DNA of 64,000 bases from Chrysemys picta bellii. Lineage: Eukaryota > Chordata > Testudines > Emydidae. The notes beneath the pieces were generated by a model. That model did no database searches and was not told where the DNA came from. It saw only the letters and a list, made by a program, of their open reading frames with translations. The stretch lies in assembly GCF_011386835.1 (NCBI RefSeq), contig NC_088791.1, forward strand, positions 55,385,498 to 55,449,497. The letters are read 5' to 3'. The position numbers and the translations under genes were made by a program. Shown in pieces: positions 1 to 12,011 of the stretch (positions are counted from its first letter, which is position 1; every line of letters starts with the position of its first letter).

Positions 1-340
1 AGTACAATTTACTCATGTCAGAGGTCCCAAAGAAGCTGGTGGGTAACATGAGTAAAGTTACACACACACTTAAGTATGTGCTGGATCAGGGCCTTAGCTT
101 TTTTCTGTTTGCATTCACAAAGTGTCTGTGAGCACTTGATGATTTCCTCAATGTATTTGTTATGTGAAATGATTTATGAAACACTTCCTGGTCTGTAGAT
201 AATTCATGAGCAATTTCTTTCAAGTATTTGGGATTCAGCCTTTGAAAATTCAGTCCCACTGTAGGAGTGGGGCCTACGCATACAGGAATTATTGGAATAA
301 TTAAAGGGAAAGATGCAATCATTATTATTACAGACTTAGT
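1..340. other. AT-rich sequence, nothing recognised
   Basis: No repeat family, coding similarity or RNA gene is recognisable here. Open frames are short and lack family motifs. Confidence 0.5.
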
Positions 341-485
341 GCCCTGATTCTGCAAAGGCTTATGCATATTCTTATCTTCATGTATTGCCAGTAATCCCAC
401 TGACTTCCATCCCAATGGGAATTCAGTGGCAGTACTTGCAATGCATAAAAGCAAGCATGCGTGTTCCTCTTTGCAGGATCAGAGC
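341..485. repeat. Short palindromic (MITE-like) repeat
   Basis: The two ends are imperfect inverted copies: gccctgattctgcaaag at the left and ctttgcaggatcagagc at the right, around a centre containing cccattggga-like sequence. The same layout recurs elsewhere in this window. It is typical of an old, short palindromic repeat family widespread in turtles and archosaurs. I cannot name the family. Confidence 0.5.
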
Positions 486-1635
486 TGCACACTCCAATCT
501 TGCAATGCGATCTGTTCTGGCGGCCCTCTACACCCATGCAGATCTCATTGCAGGATAGGGTCCTTCTATACCAAGAGGATACAAAGCTCAGAATTAAAAT
601 CCAGTGTAAGAAAAACAAAAATAAGGCAAAGCTTTTAGACATTTAAGTCAGGGCAAAGTCAATTAAAATCACTATAGAAATTTTCTCAGAATTCACCAGA
701 TACAAACACACTATAGTGCACCAAAGGCTTGAGGTATGACAATTTCAAGTGTTTATTGCTTTTTACTCCTGTTTGCCTGGCAGAGCCAACACAGCTAAGA
801 AGCTGCAGATTCTATTTCATTTTGTACATCATCAACAAAATTGTTTACTATGTTCCAATCAGTGGAAACCCGTTGGAAACCTATTGACGTTAAGGGAGTT
901 TCAGAAGTGTCACTGGTGGCACTCTGAAGCCAATGGTGTTGCACACACGTCGCTGAGGGCCTATTTTGGCTTTCAGATCTTTAGTACTGTTGATAATAGG
1001 TGAGATGGAGAGAATCTAAAGGTCGCAGTGAGAGCCCAGGGTGAGTTTGCAGGATTAGCAGTTAGAATATCTGTCTTTTAATTTGCAAGCTGAGCACATT
1101 GGATAACGACATTCTTGAGACACAATAAATATGGAACTCACCATGACAGTTTTACCAAGTCACTTTTCAGAGTAGAGCTGTTTTAACATCACGTTGGACA
1201 ACCCCAGTGGCCTGCTGTCAAAATCTTATCACCATTTCCAGTCTTCAAAGGATTCCTATGAAGTGAAGCTGTACCTTTGATCCTCCTTTTGTAAATAAGG
1301 GTCACTTAGAGCCCAATGTGGGTGTAATTTAAAAAAGACGTGGTGTAGAGAAGCGGTAAAGGATGCCCCAGAGCCCCTGATATGACATAGCCAAACCACT
1401 TGCTTGCACCTTGATCTATCTCTCTAGCTTAGGTACTTATCTGGCTTCCATTACCACAGTATATAAGCACCACATAATCACATGGAAAAACTTGATTGGC
1501 CAGCATTGTAATTGATAGATGGAAATATACTGAGGCACAATAGTTTGTGAAAGGAAAATGTTCTGTAATAATTCACTCAGAGGGGTATTATTTTCTGTAA
1601 TCAGATTTCATCTCATTGATTTTTTTCTCCATAAC
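486..1635. other. Unannotated AT-rich stretch
   Basis: Nothing is recognised apart from a very weak CORE-SINE-like patch near 1515-1545 (aaatatactgaggcacaat). No open frame shows domain motifs. Confidence 0.45.
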
Positions 1636-1745
1636 CAGCTTAATACTATAACACCCCTCTGAGGTAGGGAAGTGCTATTAAACCTTTTTACACCTGGGAA
1701 CCGATGATCCTGAGAGACAAGGTAACAGTTTGTGGCAGAGTAGAT
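1636..1745 (-). repeat. CORE-SINE (MIR-like) fragment
   Basis: The run acacccctctgaggtaggg followed by aagtgctatta, then a degraded tract ending in tgtggcagag, matches the reverse complement of the conserved 3' half of MIR/CORE-SINEs. These elements are ancient tRNA-derived SINEs mobilised by L2/L3-type LINEs. The copy is short and diverged. Confidence 0.55.
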
Positions 1746-3630
1746 CTCTATTCTGTCTCAGAAAGATAGGGCTGCCCTGACTTCCTCCCTTTGAAAAGCC
1801 GCAGGAGGAGATGAGCGGAGTGGGAGGAGGAAGAGAAGGAGAGGTGATAGTGGTGGGGGTTGGTCTATGACTTGCAAGCCTCCTTCTCCCCTCCAGCCTC
1901 TTTTCCCTTATGGGGGATATAGGCAAGAATCCCTCACTCCAGCCTGATCCAAAGCCCACTGTAGTGGTGAATGACAACTGGCTTCAGTGGCCTTTGGATC
2001 AGACCCATTGAGAGTGCTTCTGGAAACATGACAAGATAGCTCACCCCATCTCTCTATATACAGTGCACTGATTCAAGTGCAATTATTGATGCAATCTAAA
2101 TATATGAATACGCCCTCCACACATTAAAATATTCCGTGAGGTGCAAAAGCCTAAAGAATAGGAATGTAATATTCTTGTTAAGATTATTACTATTGTTGTT
2201 GTTTTTGTTTTGCTAATTATAATTATTATATTTGTATTGATACTTCTCAGTGTGCCTATCTGGAAACAAATAATAACTGCCCCTGCTGTCCATGTAAAAG
2301 TTCCAGGGGAGCAACTGGAAGTAGTGATGAAAAAGTCAGCATCAGAACAGTGTGGACGGCTCCTGTACTTATAAAAGTAGCTTATGACTTATGCAATAAC
2401 ATCATCCATTTAAGAAAAAGAAAGAAAGAAAAAAAAGCCTGTTCATCCAAATTTGGAAGTTACTTTTTTCTCTTTAGAGTGTGACATGCCTGAGTGAGTA
2501 TCAATTAAATCCTCACTCCTTCCCCTCTCTCTGCAGTTCTCAGAGTCAATGAAGGGGAGGGTCATTATAAGATATTACAACAATGGCCAATTTTTAGCCT
2601 GTTCCACTGGTTTTTTGACTCTGTTGATTAAAGGGATCATATTGCAGTTTTCCACGTGGTAACTATATTAAATGGGGGGATGGACCGATCTACTATCACA
2701 CGATAACACCATTTGAGAGCATTTTAATGGGGGTTGGCAGATTTAAATATTATTTGAGGATCCTGGAGTGTCTGACATTTCAATTTGTTATCAGGCCACT
2801 CATATCACTACGGCAATCATTAAACATATACCTTAATAAGGTTTCTCCTCGTTCATTATGAATGAGTAGGGGAGGGGGAGAGAAATAAATACACAGTTCT
2901 TCCTTCCAAAAGAAGGACTCAGGAAGTAATACAGTGGAGTCCCTATAGAGCACTGAACCATGTTTTCTAGATTTGCAAACAATCCAAGCAATATATTTGC
3001 ATATTCAAAGCAAGTGAGAGAATGTAGATAAAAACAAGACTAGCTAACATCCTTGTTTTACATACTGTAAACACACTCATAATCACAAAGATGAAAAGTT
3101 AATTATTAGATCACAAGTTGACTTATTTTACCACTAGGATAGGAGCTAATAACCCACTTGGGTCATCTTTGGCTTTATTAGGTTTTTACACCGGGGACAG
3201 TCTTTGCATATTACAAATTAATCATCATAAATCAAGTACCAAGTGCTATTTAACAGATTAGCCATCTTCACCTTTTGAGCTGTAGGTAGAGCTGTGGTTT
3301 AGCTTCAAAACGAAAGGGCTACATTCTCCATATGGTCTTAGAAATATTTCCCCCTTCACATCAGTGACTGCTTCACTGGGGATATTCTTTAAAATTATTT
3401 TTCTTTTCATTGAATCTCTTTTTTCAGCTTTGTGTAAGTTTTGCCCTAAATAGCCTCAAACACACAGTCATTGTACACATTTTAAAGAATGGATGTTTTG
3501 TGAAGTATATACTGCTTTCAAAACAAACAATCAGAGACAAAAGGAGAGGAAAATAAGTTTGGGAAAAGACAAACGACATTGTTAAAAGCACAATTAAAGG
3601 CATATTGTGAGGTCGACTTAGATTGAAGGT
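1746..3630. other. Unannotated AT-rich stretch
   Basis: Only a purine-rich AAAG tract (about 2412-2437) stands out. No coding or repeat identity is recognised. Confidence 0.45.
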
Positions 3631-3666
3631 TTAAGTTTTGTAAAAATAAAGTTTTACAAAACTTAA
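3631..3666. repeat. Perfect 15-bp inverted repeat (hairpin)
   Basis: ttaagttttgtaaaa at 3631-3645 is repeated as its exact reverse complement at 3652-3666 with a 6-nt spacer. No terminator or gene is nearby. A local templated inversion is a likely origin. Confidence 0.8.
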
Positions 3667-3782
3667 ATTCAGTGGAAATGCTTGTATGGCATTTAAAAAT
3701 AAATTCCAGTGGAAATGGTGGTTTTGTTAGATTTAAACAATTCCTGGCAGTGTTTGCAACACAGGCATTGTGGCAGTATGCA

Positions 3783-3897
3783 GGTCCTGATCCTGCAAAT
3801 ACTTACTTCTGTGAGTGGTCCCAAAGGTTTAATCCATCTTCCATTGAAATCAAAGAGACTTTTGCCATTGACTACTGTGGGAGCAGGACTGGGCCCT
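3783..3897. repeat. Short palindromic (MITE-like) repeat, degraded
   Basis: It starts ggtcctgatcctgcaaat and ends gcaggactgggccc, with ccattgaaatcaa and gccattgact in the middle. This is the same end-and-centre layout as the copy at 341-485, but more decayed. Confidence 0.5.
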
Positions 3898-4403
3898 AAG
3901 CGATGCCTAATATCAGACTCATACTCAGAGCAGTTTATTTGTATTTATTGTGAAGGTGAATGTAGCGAACAAACTAAACAAGCAACGTCAATGGTACAGA
4001 GTGAATTAGTTTTTAAAAATTCTTTCAGCTTTACTAATTTGAAGTATTCTTAATAACAGATAAAGTGACGTTTCCAAAACTCCAATAAGGCAATTCTGTC
4101 TTTTGAATTCACTGAATGACTTGAGTGGTCTCAGAACAACAAAAACAACCAGACAAATAAATTGACAATATAAATTAATCCAGTTTGCAAGAGCATCCTT
4201 ATTTACAATCTACATCTAGCCAAACTTCATTCTTGGGTTCCGTCTGCAGTCAATGCCAGTTTCAACAGCTTCCAATAGACAAGTCTTCGGAATTCTACCA
4301 CACATAATGTTCCAGACCTTAAAGGTGCATTAACCACAGGCAGCACCAGAGTTCTTAAACTTCTATATACCACACAGGGAAATTATACATAGTTAAATAT
4401 ATT
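3898..4403. other. Unannotated stretch
   Basis: AT-rich, with no recognisable gene, RNA or repeat. Confidence 0.4.
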
Positions 4404-4474
4404 GGGCCTGATCTGGTTTTCATTTAAATTAAATGACAAATCTCCCATTGACTTATTTGGAAGCAGGATCTGGC
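4404..4474. repeat. Short palindromic (MITE-like) repeat
   Basis: The ends gggcctgatctgg and gcaggatctggc flank cccattgactta. This is a 70-bp member of the recurrent palindromic family. Confidence 0.5.
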
Positions 4475-5639
4475 TGATAATATTTAACCTGGACATGTGC
4501 CTTTAAGGGAATGCTTTATTAAATATTCATCTGTTTTTGTAGCATTCAAGTTATTCCCCTTTCCCCAAATGGCAGTTTTATAAGTTATGAAAATAAGGAA
4601 GGTCTGCAACTGCTGTGTGTGCAAAATTCCTATTAACATTGACAGTGCAATGGTTACATACTCAACTCATTGAAGGGAGTATATTTGTGTTAATCAAAAC
4701 ATTAATCCAGAAGGCACCATTTAATGGGACAATTGTCTGTGTAAGGTATATAAATGAGTGTAGCCTATCCTCTCTAAGAAAGAGGAAAGAATCCAGCAGA
4801 AATCATATAAATCCGCATCTAATTTAAATTACACAAATCAGAGGGAGAAGGAACAAGCTGTCAACATTTGGCATTAGCTGTCATCTACAGCACAATTATT
4901 GTTATAAAACATAAAAACAATTGGAGACTGCAAGAATTTTTACAGTAGCTACTAATGTACCAGCAAGAGCGGCAGGCTTCACGGCTGTTTCTATCACTTG
5001 ACTACACAGTACTTTTTCATGCATAGGGATTGAGTTTATTTTGCTTAGATATTTAAGACTGAAAATGTATATGTTCCCATTCATTTCTTCCCACATGACT
5101 AATATTTTCTTAATATCTTTATTTGGAGAAAAAAATATCTTATTCCAAAAGGTACCTTTATATATTTACTTAGATTTAAACAGATGAGATACATAAAATT
5201 CAATTCTCCCAAGCTCTAAGAACCTTGATAAAAATTAAAACCACAATCTGTAACAAAAACAGAACAGCAATAGCAGACCAGTGCTTAATCCCATTCATCA
5301 CAGGACAGCCAGTTGAGCAAGGACAATACAAAACAACCCCACATCAGCTGCCACAAACATACTAAATATAAAATATAGGGAGCATGAGGAGGGTTTTAGG
5401 ACATAAGCATTATAGGCCCATGTCTAGGGATGCAGCATATGGAGTCATGTAATTACAGCAGAAACTCTGCTTTCATTTTAAAAAAGTAAGTTTCTGAAGG
5501 ACAAGAGGACAAGATCAGGCAGCACAGTGTTCATCTTCTTATCAAACATCAAATCCAAAAGAGGTGCCTCAGGTAAGACAAGTTCATTTTGAATTCACTC
5601 CTCTGACAAATGAAACCAGAGCCAATGCTAACAGATTTC
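4475..5639. other. Unannotated AT-rich stretch
   Basis: No gene, RNA or repeat identity is recognised. Sequence just before 5640 could be further upstream LINE sequence too decayed to align by eye. Confidence 0.4.
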
Positions 5640-7110
5640 ATGCTCATTTACAGACCACCACTGTCTAATGGGTTCATAAAGGAGCTCGCTGATGCCTTGT
5701 CCCCCCAGGAAATTTCAATATGCATATCAACAAGGCCATAGATGCAAAAGTCCCAAAACCCATCTCCATACTTGCCTTCCTAAAACTTTCACAGGTCATC
5801 TCTGGTCCAACCCACATGGCCAGTCACACAGCGGACCTGATCTTTGGCCCAGGTGTCAATATCAAGGACATCAAAACCCAGCCACTGTCATAGACAATTC
5901 ATCACCTCATTAAGGTGGTGGTCAGAGCTCTTCCAGATCCCAGGCAACAAGAAAGACCCAGGATCCTGATTTGACCACAAAGTCTCATGGGCTCCACCAA
6001 ATTCCAAAGTCTGCAAAGGACAAAAACACCGCACACAGGATGAGGATTTGAGGATCTGGTGAATCGTTATCTTTGTACACTAGCCTCAACCATTGACACT
6101 CTGGCCCCTAAATGGTCCTGTCCTCCCCACTGTCCACAGACATCTCCTTGGATTTCTAACCCCCTGTGCCAGATGAAGAGAGAGGTGCTGAAACACAAGT
6201 GCTGATGGCAGAAAATGAAGACTGATACAAACAAAATAAAACAATGTGTTCCTCACAGCTTATGCTGAGGCTATATTAGAGGCCAAGAGAACTTTTCTTC
6301 TAGCCTTCACTTGAAGCTGTCAAATCGTCCCTCCATCCCAGGGAGCTTTCCAGGGTGGTAAACCACTTCAAAAATCCTGCATGCCTGGCATCAAAACTGA
6401 GCACCAAGCCTGTGAAGAACTATTACCCTGCTTCACTGAAAAGATCACACATATGGGGGATGGCTTCCCAAACAACCTGGATCTGCTCCACCTGCACCCA
6501 CCAACCGTCAGCCCACAATCACAGGGATGGCCCAGTGTATGGATGAGATCAGCTCACAGATGAGGAACAACTGGTTGAACTCAAGCAAGACAAAGATGAA
6601 ACTGGTGGGCAGAGGAAAGCATTTTAAAGAGTTTGCAGCCATGGTGCAGTTACCTTTGGTTGAAGATACACACCCACAATTGGCCAATTCAGTCCATAGT
6701 TTAGAAGTGCTCTTGAATGCCTCTCTGATGTTAAGCTCTCACATAGCAGTATCCATAAATAATGCTTTCTACGATCACCAGCTAGGTGGGAAACTCCATC
6801 CCCTCCTGGCGAACAATTACCTGCCTTCAGATATTCACCTGGGCATGAAGCCTTTAGCGCTTAGGAAACTCCAACTGGTATAGAACACTTCAGCAGGACT
6901 CCTAAGCAACACACAAAGCACATTAAACCTGCCCTCTGTGCTCTACTCTGGCTTCCTATAGAATCTTAACTCAAATTCAAGTTCTGAATCCTTATCTTCA
7001 AGGCACACAATGGTCTGGCCCCAGCATATCTAAAAGATAACTAAATCTCCAGGATGAAGATTGTGGACAATAACTTCACTCCTCTGGCACAGTGGAATTT
7101 TGTACAATGA
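5640..7110 (+). pseudogene. L2-like LINE relic (endonuclease and reverse transcriptase remnants)
   Basis: Translated fragments on the plus strand follow the order of an L2-type LINE polyprotein. Around 5645-5660 LIYRPPLSNGF resembles the endonuclease motif region. Around 5705 come PGNFNMHINKA and then SGPTHMASHTADLIF (5800-5850), matching the family pattern GDFNIH...GPTH..GHTLDLI. From 6527 a 118-residue open stretch gives NSSKTKMKLVG and ends ALRKLQLV, as in the L2 palm-to-thumb region. It continues after a stop to FKAHNGLAPAYLK (about 7000-7035). The central palm with the catalytic YxDD is missing and many stops and shifts interrupt it. The element would have encoded a nicking endonuclease/reverse transcriptase for target-primed retrotransposition; this copy is dead and old. 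The exact family (L2, Rex1-like or relative) is uncertain. Confidence 0.75.
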
Positions 7111-7224
7111 GGTAAAAGTTCATTTGTGCAGGAGATGGAGTTTTCTCAGGGGCCACCCGGACAGTGACCAGGATATGAGTGGTTGGGCTTCACTGCTAGA
7201 GCAGGTGTTAGTAGCCAGGAGTTG

Positions 7225-7335
7225 GAGCCCAGCATCAGAAACGGAGTCAGAGGCCAGATGCCAAAGCCAAGGGTCAACACCAGAGTCAGAGGTCAGGAAT
7301 CAGAGCTGGAGGTCAGAACCAGGTTACCTGGAATG
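7225..7335. repeat. Imperfect short tandem repeat (gtcagaggccag-like)
   Basis: Variants of agtcagaggtcagg and gccaaagccaggg recur in series. It is a low-complexity minisatellite-like tract and drives the two open frames that cross it. Confidence 0.5.
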
Positions 7336-7743
7336 AGGCAGGGCAGGGGCATGGCTGGCTCCAAGGCTGGAGCAGAGCTGGAACAAAGCTGGGAACAAGC
7401 AGGCACAGGAGCTATCACAGCCATAAACAACGCTTTGTGCAGACGCTGAACTGCTGCTGGGCTTAAGAGCCAGTCTGCTGACTCTTCCAACAAATCAGGC
7501 ACTGTAGCCAATTAGGCAGCTTATTATAGGCCAGCTATGCTTGTTAGGTTGCCTGGAGACTGGCTTTGCTGAAGGCCCTGTTCCTGACACAGGACCATGC
7601 AATGAACTCCCACAGGAACTGAGATCCAGCTCAAACCTCACCATAGAATCATAGAATCATACAATCATAGAATATCAGAGTTGGAAGGGACCTCAAGAGG
7701 TCATCTAGTCCAACCCCCTGCTCAAAGCAGGACCAATTCCCAG

Positions 7744-8730
7744 CTAAATCATCCCAGCCAGGGCTTTGTCAAGCCGGGCCTTAAAAACCTCCAAGGAAGG
7801 AGACTCCACCACCTCCCTAGGTAACGCATTCCAGTGTTTCACCACCCTCCTAGTGAAATAGTTTTTCCTGATATCCAACCTGGACCTCCCCCACTGCAAC
7901 TTGAGACCATTGCTCCTTGTTCTGTCATCTGCCACCACTGAGAACAGCCGAGCTCCATCCTCTTTGGAACCCCCCTTCAGGTAGTTGAAGGCTGCTATCA
8001 AATCCCCCCTCATTCTTCTCTTCTGGAGACTAAACAATCCCAGTTCCCTCAGCCTCTCCTCATAAGTCATGTGCTCCAGACCCCTAATCATTTTTGTTGC
8101 CCTCCGCTGGACTCTTTCCAATTTTTCCACATCCTTCTTGTAGTGTGGGGCCCAAAACTGGACACAGTATTCCAGATGAGGCCTCACCAATGTCGAATAA
8201 AGGGGAACAATCACGTCCCTCGATCTGCTGGCAATACCCCTACTTATACAGCCCAAAATGCCGTTAGCCTTCTTGGCAACAAGAGCACACTGTTGACTCA
8301 TATCCAGCTTCTCGTCCACTGTGACCCCTAGGTCCTTTTCTGCAGAACTGCTACCTAGCCATTCGGTCCCTAGTCTGTAGCAGTGCATGGGATTCTTCCA
8401 TCCTAAGTGCAGGACTCTGCACTTGTCCTTGTTGAACCTCATCAGGTTTTTTTCGGCCCAATCCTCTAATTTGTCTAGGTCCCTCTGTATCCGATCCCTA
8501 CCCTCTAGTGTATCTACCACGCCTCCTAGTTTAGTGTCATCTGCAAACTTGCTGAGAGTGCAGTCCACACCATCCTCCAGATCATTAATAAAGATATTAA
8601 ACAAAACCGGCCCCAGGACCGACCCTTGGGGCACTCCGCTTGAAACCAGCTGCCAACTAGACATGGAGCCATTGATCACTACCCGTTGAGCCCGACGATC
8701 TAGCAGCTTTCTATACACCTTACAGTCCAT
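7744..8730 (-). pseudogene. CR1 reverse transcriptase, C-terminal part
   Basis: This 328-residue frame continues the CR1 polymerase after the frameshift. [19 protein letters not shown] (motif 4) is followed by [11 protein letters not shown], whose FADD at residues 62-65 is the catalytic palm motif. Then come the thumb region ([19 protein letters not shown]) and the conserved tail ending [19 protein letters not shown]. There is no internal stop. The nominal start methionine is created by the frameshift and is not a genuine initiation site. The protein copies CR1 RNA, and often SINE RNA in trans, at the target nick. This copy could not make a full enzyme. Confidence 0.93.
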
Positions 8731-9404
8731 TCATCCAGCCCATACTTCTTTAACTTGGCTGCAAGAATACTGTGGGAGACCGTATCAAAAGCTTTGCTAA
8801 AGTCAAGGAATAACACATCCACTGCTTTCCCCTCATCCACAGAGCCAGTTATCTCATCATAGAAGGCAATTAGGTTAGTCAGGCACGACTTCCCCTTCGT
8901 GAATCCATGCTGACTGTTCCTGATCACTTTCCTCTCCTCTAAATGTTTCATAATTGATTCCTTGAGGACCTGCTCCATGATTTTCCCAGGGACTGAGGTG
9001 AGGCTGACTGGCCTGTAGTTCCCCGGATCCTCCTTCTTCCCTTTTTTAAAGATGGGCACTACATTAGCCTTTTTCCAGTCATCTGGGACCTCCCCTGATC
9101 GCCATGAGTTTTCAAAAATAATGGCTAATGGCTCTGCAATCTCACCCGCCGACTCCTTTAGCACCCTCGGATGCAGCGCATCCGGCCCCATGGACTTGTG
9201 CACGTCCAGTTTTTCTAAATAGTCCCGAACCACTTCTTTCTCCACAGAGGGTTGGTCACCTTCTCCCCATGCTGTACTGCCCAGTGCAGCAATCTGGGAG
9301 CTGACCTTGTGCGTGAAGACAGAGGCAAAAAAATCATTGAGTACATTAGCTTTTTCCACATCCTCGGTCACTAGGTTGCCTCCCTCATTCATCTTCTGCT
9401 CCAA
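8700..9404 (-). pseudogene. CR1 reverse transcriptase, N-terminal part
   Basis: This 234-residue frame carries the first half of the reverse transcriptase. Motifs in order are GPDALHPRVLKE (fingers), NYRPVSLTSVPGKIMEQV, QHGFTKGKSCLTNL and the first catalytic motif LFLDFSKAFDTVSH with its aspartate. It ends prematurely in IESC where the next block should continue. The neighbouring frame (7744-8730) takes over directly, overlapping by about 30 bases. A single-base deletion near 8703-8705 accounts for the break. The start lies inside the ancestral protein, because upstream sequence is lost to 5' truncation. Confidence 0.9.
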
Positions 9405-9452
9405 GTGTGCACTTCTTTGATGTTGTCTTCTCTAACATAGACATATAGAGAT

Positions 9453-9530
9453 ATGTGTGTGTGTATGTATGTGTGTGTGTATACATATATTATATACATA
9501 TATAATTTATTACTAATTATTACTATTAAT
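9453..9530. repeat. TG/TA-rich microsatellite
   Basis: Alternating gtgtgt, tatgtatg and atatat units form a purine-pyrimidine alternating tract just beyond the truncated CR1 5' end. Confidence 0.85.
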
Positions 9531-10510
9531 ATTATTTAAAAATCCAAGACAAAGACCCCACTGCACACACTTCTCCCTTTGGGGAGCGGATGAGAGTACA
9601 AACACATGACAGATGGTAGTCACACTGCTTAAAGAACTGCTGGAAGGCATTCAGATGCTACAGGGATGGGCATGTAGAACAACATATTTAGAACAGAATA
9701 GGCCTCATGATTATGAAGAAAAGCTTGAAAATTTGACCTGAGTGCAACCACTGCAGGGATGTCTGCCTGACTCTGCAAATAGTGAGAGCAGTTGTTTCAG
9801 GCTATTGTGGATTGCCTCATTGTGATTGTAATTCCAACACCCATTGCTATACGGGGCGGGAGGGGAGGCACCAACAGAAGACCTCTATCTCAGAAGAGAG
9901 TCCTTGTGTATGAAAGAAGGACTGGCCCACCTGTCAAGTAACTACTGCTGTAAATAATACTAACCTATAACTCTGCAAATGAGAGGCCCTGGTACTCCCA
10001 AAGGAAAAGGGGGGCCCTTGTTGCCAGTTCCAGTGACAGAAAAAGGGCCGCATGCTACCATCCCTGCCTCTCTGTGGACACAGGGCCCATGGCACAGGGA
10101 TATGGCCTGGGGCAGGGCTGCAGGATTGAGCCATAGGAGACACCATGTTGTGATGTGCCTAGGGCACCAAATTACCTGCCTTCCAGCTCTGTGGGTAACT
10201 GTTGCCTTTGGCATACTTCATTTAGTAATACTAGTTTTTAAAATCAAAAGAAATTAAATCACAAAACACAATTTAACCTGTACAAAAGGACTGTGGATGG
10301 ATAACATCATTTTAAAAGTGATACCTTAATTATATGGCACCTAGTTATATATGTTAATGATATTTACTGCCCTATCTGAGCATCTTTTGCAACTGCATAG
10401 TGATATTTCACTAGCAAAAAACAAATTAAACAAAAAACTGGTCCCTGAAGTCAGAAGGACCAAGGGAGGTGTTTATTTTATACTATTAGTTTATACAGTG
10501 AAGTGTGCCC
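9531..10510. other. Unannotated stretch with a GC-richer patch
   Basis: About 9950-10200 is richer in G and C and yields short open frames on both strands, none with recognisable motifs. The rest is AT-rich. No gene is called. Confidence 0.4.
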
Positions 10511-10674
10511 CATCTGAAAGTGGGTAGGCAAGATATAAGTGTCCTAAGCACCATTTTACAACAGTGGTTAAAGACTATTCTGCATCTAGCTGAAAGCAGG
10601 GGAGACAACATGTATCACTGTCCCTTTTTCCAGTACCAATGTACAATTCTTATATCAGTGTCACCTCTCTGTTG
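10511..10674 (+). repeat. Direct repeat copy 1 (about 160 bp)
   Basis: It begins catctgaaagtg and includes gcaggggagacaa and ccctttttccagtacca. A diverged copy in the same orientation lies at 13741-13898. It is either an unidentified interspersed repeat or an old local duplication. Confidence 0.7.
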
Positions 10675-11112
10675 AATAGAAGACATCCTAGGCCTTGTTT
10701 TAGTATACATATATACTAGGGCTGTTGATTAATTGCAGTTAACTCATGTGACTAACTCAAAAAAATTAATCATGATTTAAAAAATTAATCGCGATTAATT
10801 GCAGTTTTAATCACATTGTTAAACAATAGAATACCAATTGAAATTTATTGAATATTTTGGATGTTTTTCTACATTTTCATGTATATAGTATTGTGTTGTT
10901 ATTGAAATAAAAGTGTATATTATTTTTATTACAAATATTTGCACTGTAAAAATGATAAAAGAAATAGAATTTTTCAATTCACGTTATACAAATACTGTAG
11001 TGTAATCTCTTTGTCGTGAAAGTGCAACTTACAAATGTAGATTTTGTTGTTACATAACTTCATTCAAAAACCAAACAATGTAAAACTTCAGAGCCTACGA
11101 GTCCACTCAGTC

Positions 11113-11345
11113 CTACTTTTTGTTCAGCCAATTGCCAAGACAAACAAGTTTGTTTACATTTACAGGAGATAATGCTGCCCTCTTCTTATTTACAATGTCA
11201 CCAGAAAGTGAGAACAGGCATTTTCATGGCACCTTTGTAGCTGGCATTGCAAGGTATTTACGTGCCAGATATGCAAAACATTCATATGCCCCTTCATGCT
11301 TCGGCCACCATTCCAGAGGACATGCTCCCGTGCTGATGAGGCTCA
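11113..11345 (-). pseudogene. hAT transposase C-terminal remnant, left arm
   Basis: On the minus strand the sequence encodes LFSLSGDIVNKKRAALSP and ends NWLNKK followed by a stop at 11113-11115. This is the hAT dimerisation (hATC) region. It is the inverted partner of the remnant ending at 12011 and has no upstream coding sequence of its own. Confidence 0.8.
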
Positions 11346-11429
11346 TTAAAAAAATAAGGTGTTAATTAAATTTGTGACGGAACTCCTTGGAGGAGAATTG
11401 TATGTCCCCTGCTCTCTTTACCCATATTC

Positions 11430-12011
11430 TGCCATATATTTCATGTTATAGCAGTCTCAGATGATGACCCAGCACATGTTTTTCATTTTAAGAGCACTTT
11501 CATTGCAGATTTGACAAAATACAAAGAAAGTACCAATGGGAGATTTCTAAAGATAGCTACAGCACTCGACCCAAGGTTTTAGAATCTGAAGTGCCTTCCA
11601 AAATCTGAGAGGGACGAGGTGTGGAGCATGCTTTCAGAAGTCTTAAAAGAGCAACACTCTGATGTGGAAACTACAGAACCTGAACCACCAAAAAAGAAAA
11701 TCAACCTTCTGCTGGTGGCATCTGACTCAAATAACAAAAATGAGCATGCATCGGTCCGCACTGCTTTGGATGGTTATTGAGCAGAACCCATCTTCAGCAT
11801 GGACGCATGTCCCCTGGAATGGTAGTTGAAGCATTAAGGGACAATCTTTAGCATATCTACCACGTAAATGTCTTGCAATGCCAGCTACAACAGTGCCATG
11901 AGAAGCCTGTTCTCACTTTCAGGTGACATTGTAAATAAGAAGCGGGCAGCATTATCTCCTGCAAATATAAACAAACTTGTTTGTCTGAGCGATTGGCTGA
12001 ACAAGAAGTAG
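11430..12011 (+). pseudogene. hAT transposase C-terminal remnant, central and right arm
   Basis: Plus-strand translation gives VIAVSDDDPAHVFHFK, then KIATALDPRF followed by a stop and NLKCLPKSERDEVW, which fits the ALDPRFK motif of hAT transposases. After frameshifts the dimerisation domain appears as SLFSLSGDIVNKKRAALSP and ends DWLNKK with a stop at 12009-12011. The DNA-binding BED zinc finger and the first catalytic part are missing. It is a broken gene; the intact family protein cuts and rejoins DNA at the element ends. Confidence 0.82.

Larger units (their letters stand above)
7642..9412 (-). mobile_element. CR1 LINE, 5'-truncated
   Basis: Read on the minus strand, this is the 3' part of a chicken-repeat-1 retrotransposon. 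It holds the reverse transcriptase coding region, a short 3' UTR and a terminal tail of octamer-like units (catagaat repeated at 7642-7673). The tail and the preceding 3' UTR box (complement of agttggaagggacctcaag) are diagnostic. The 5' end stops around 9405-9412, so the endonuclease and ORF1 are absent, as is usual for CR1 copies truncated during target-primed reverse transcription. The coding sequence is well preserved apart from one frameshift, so the insertion is younger than the L2 relics nearby. No clear target duplication is seen. Confidence 0.93.

Noticed and set aside
8071..8689. Plus-strand frames inside the CR1
   Set aside because: Antisense shadows of the minus-strand reverse transcriptase.
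9934..10257. Possible small gene in a GC-richer patch
   Set aside because: Competing frames of 70-92 codons on both strands, with no motif or consistent start context.
11579..11761. Minus-strand 60-codon frame
   Set aside because: Antisense to the hAT transposase remnant, whose plus-strand motifs are convincing.
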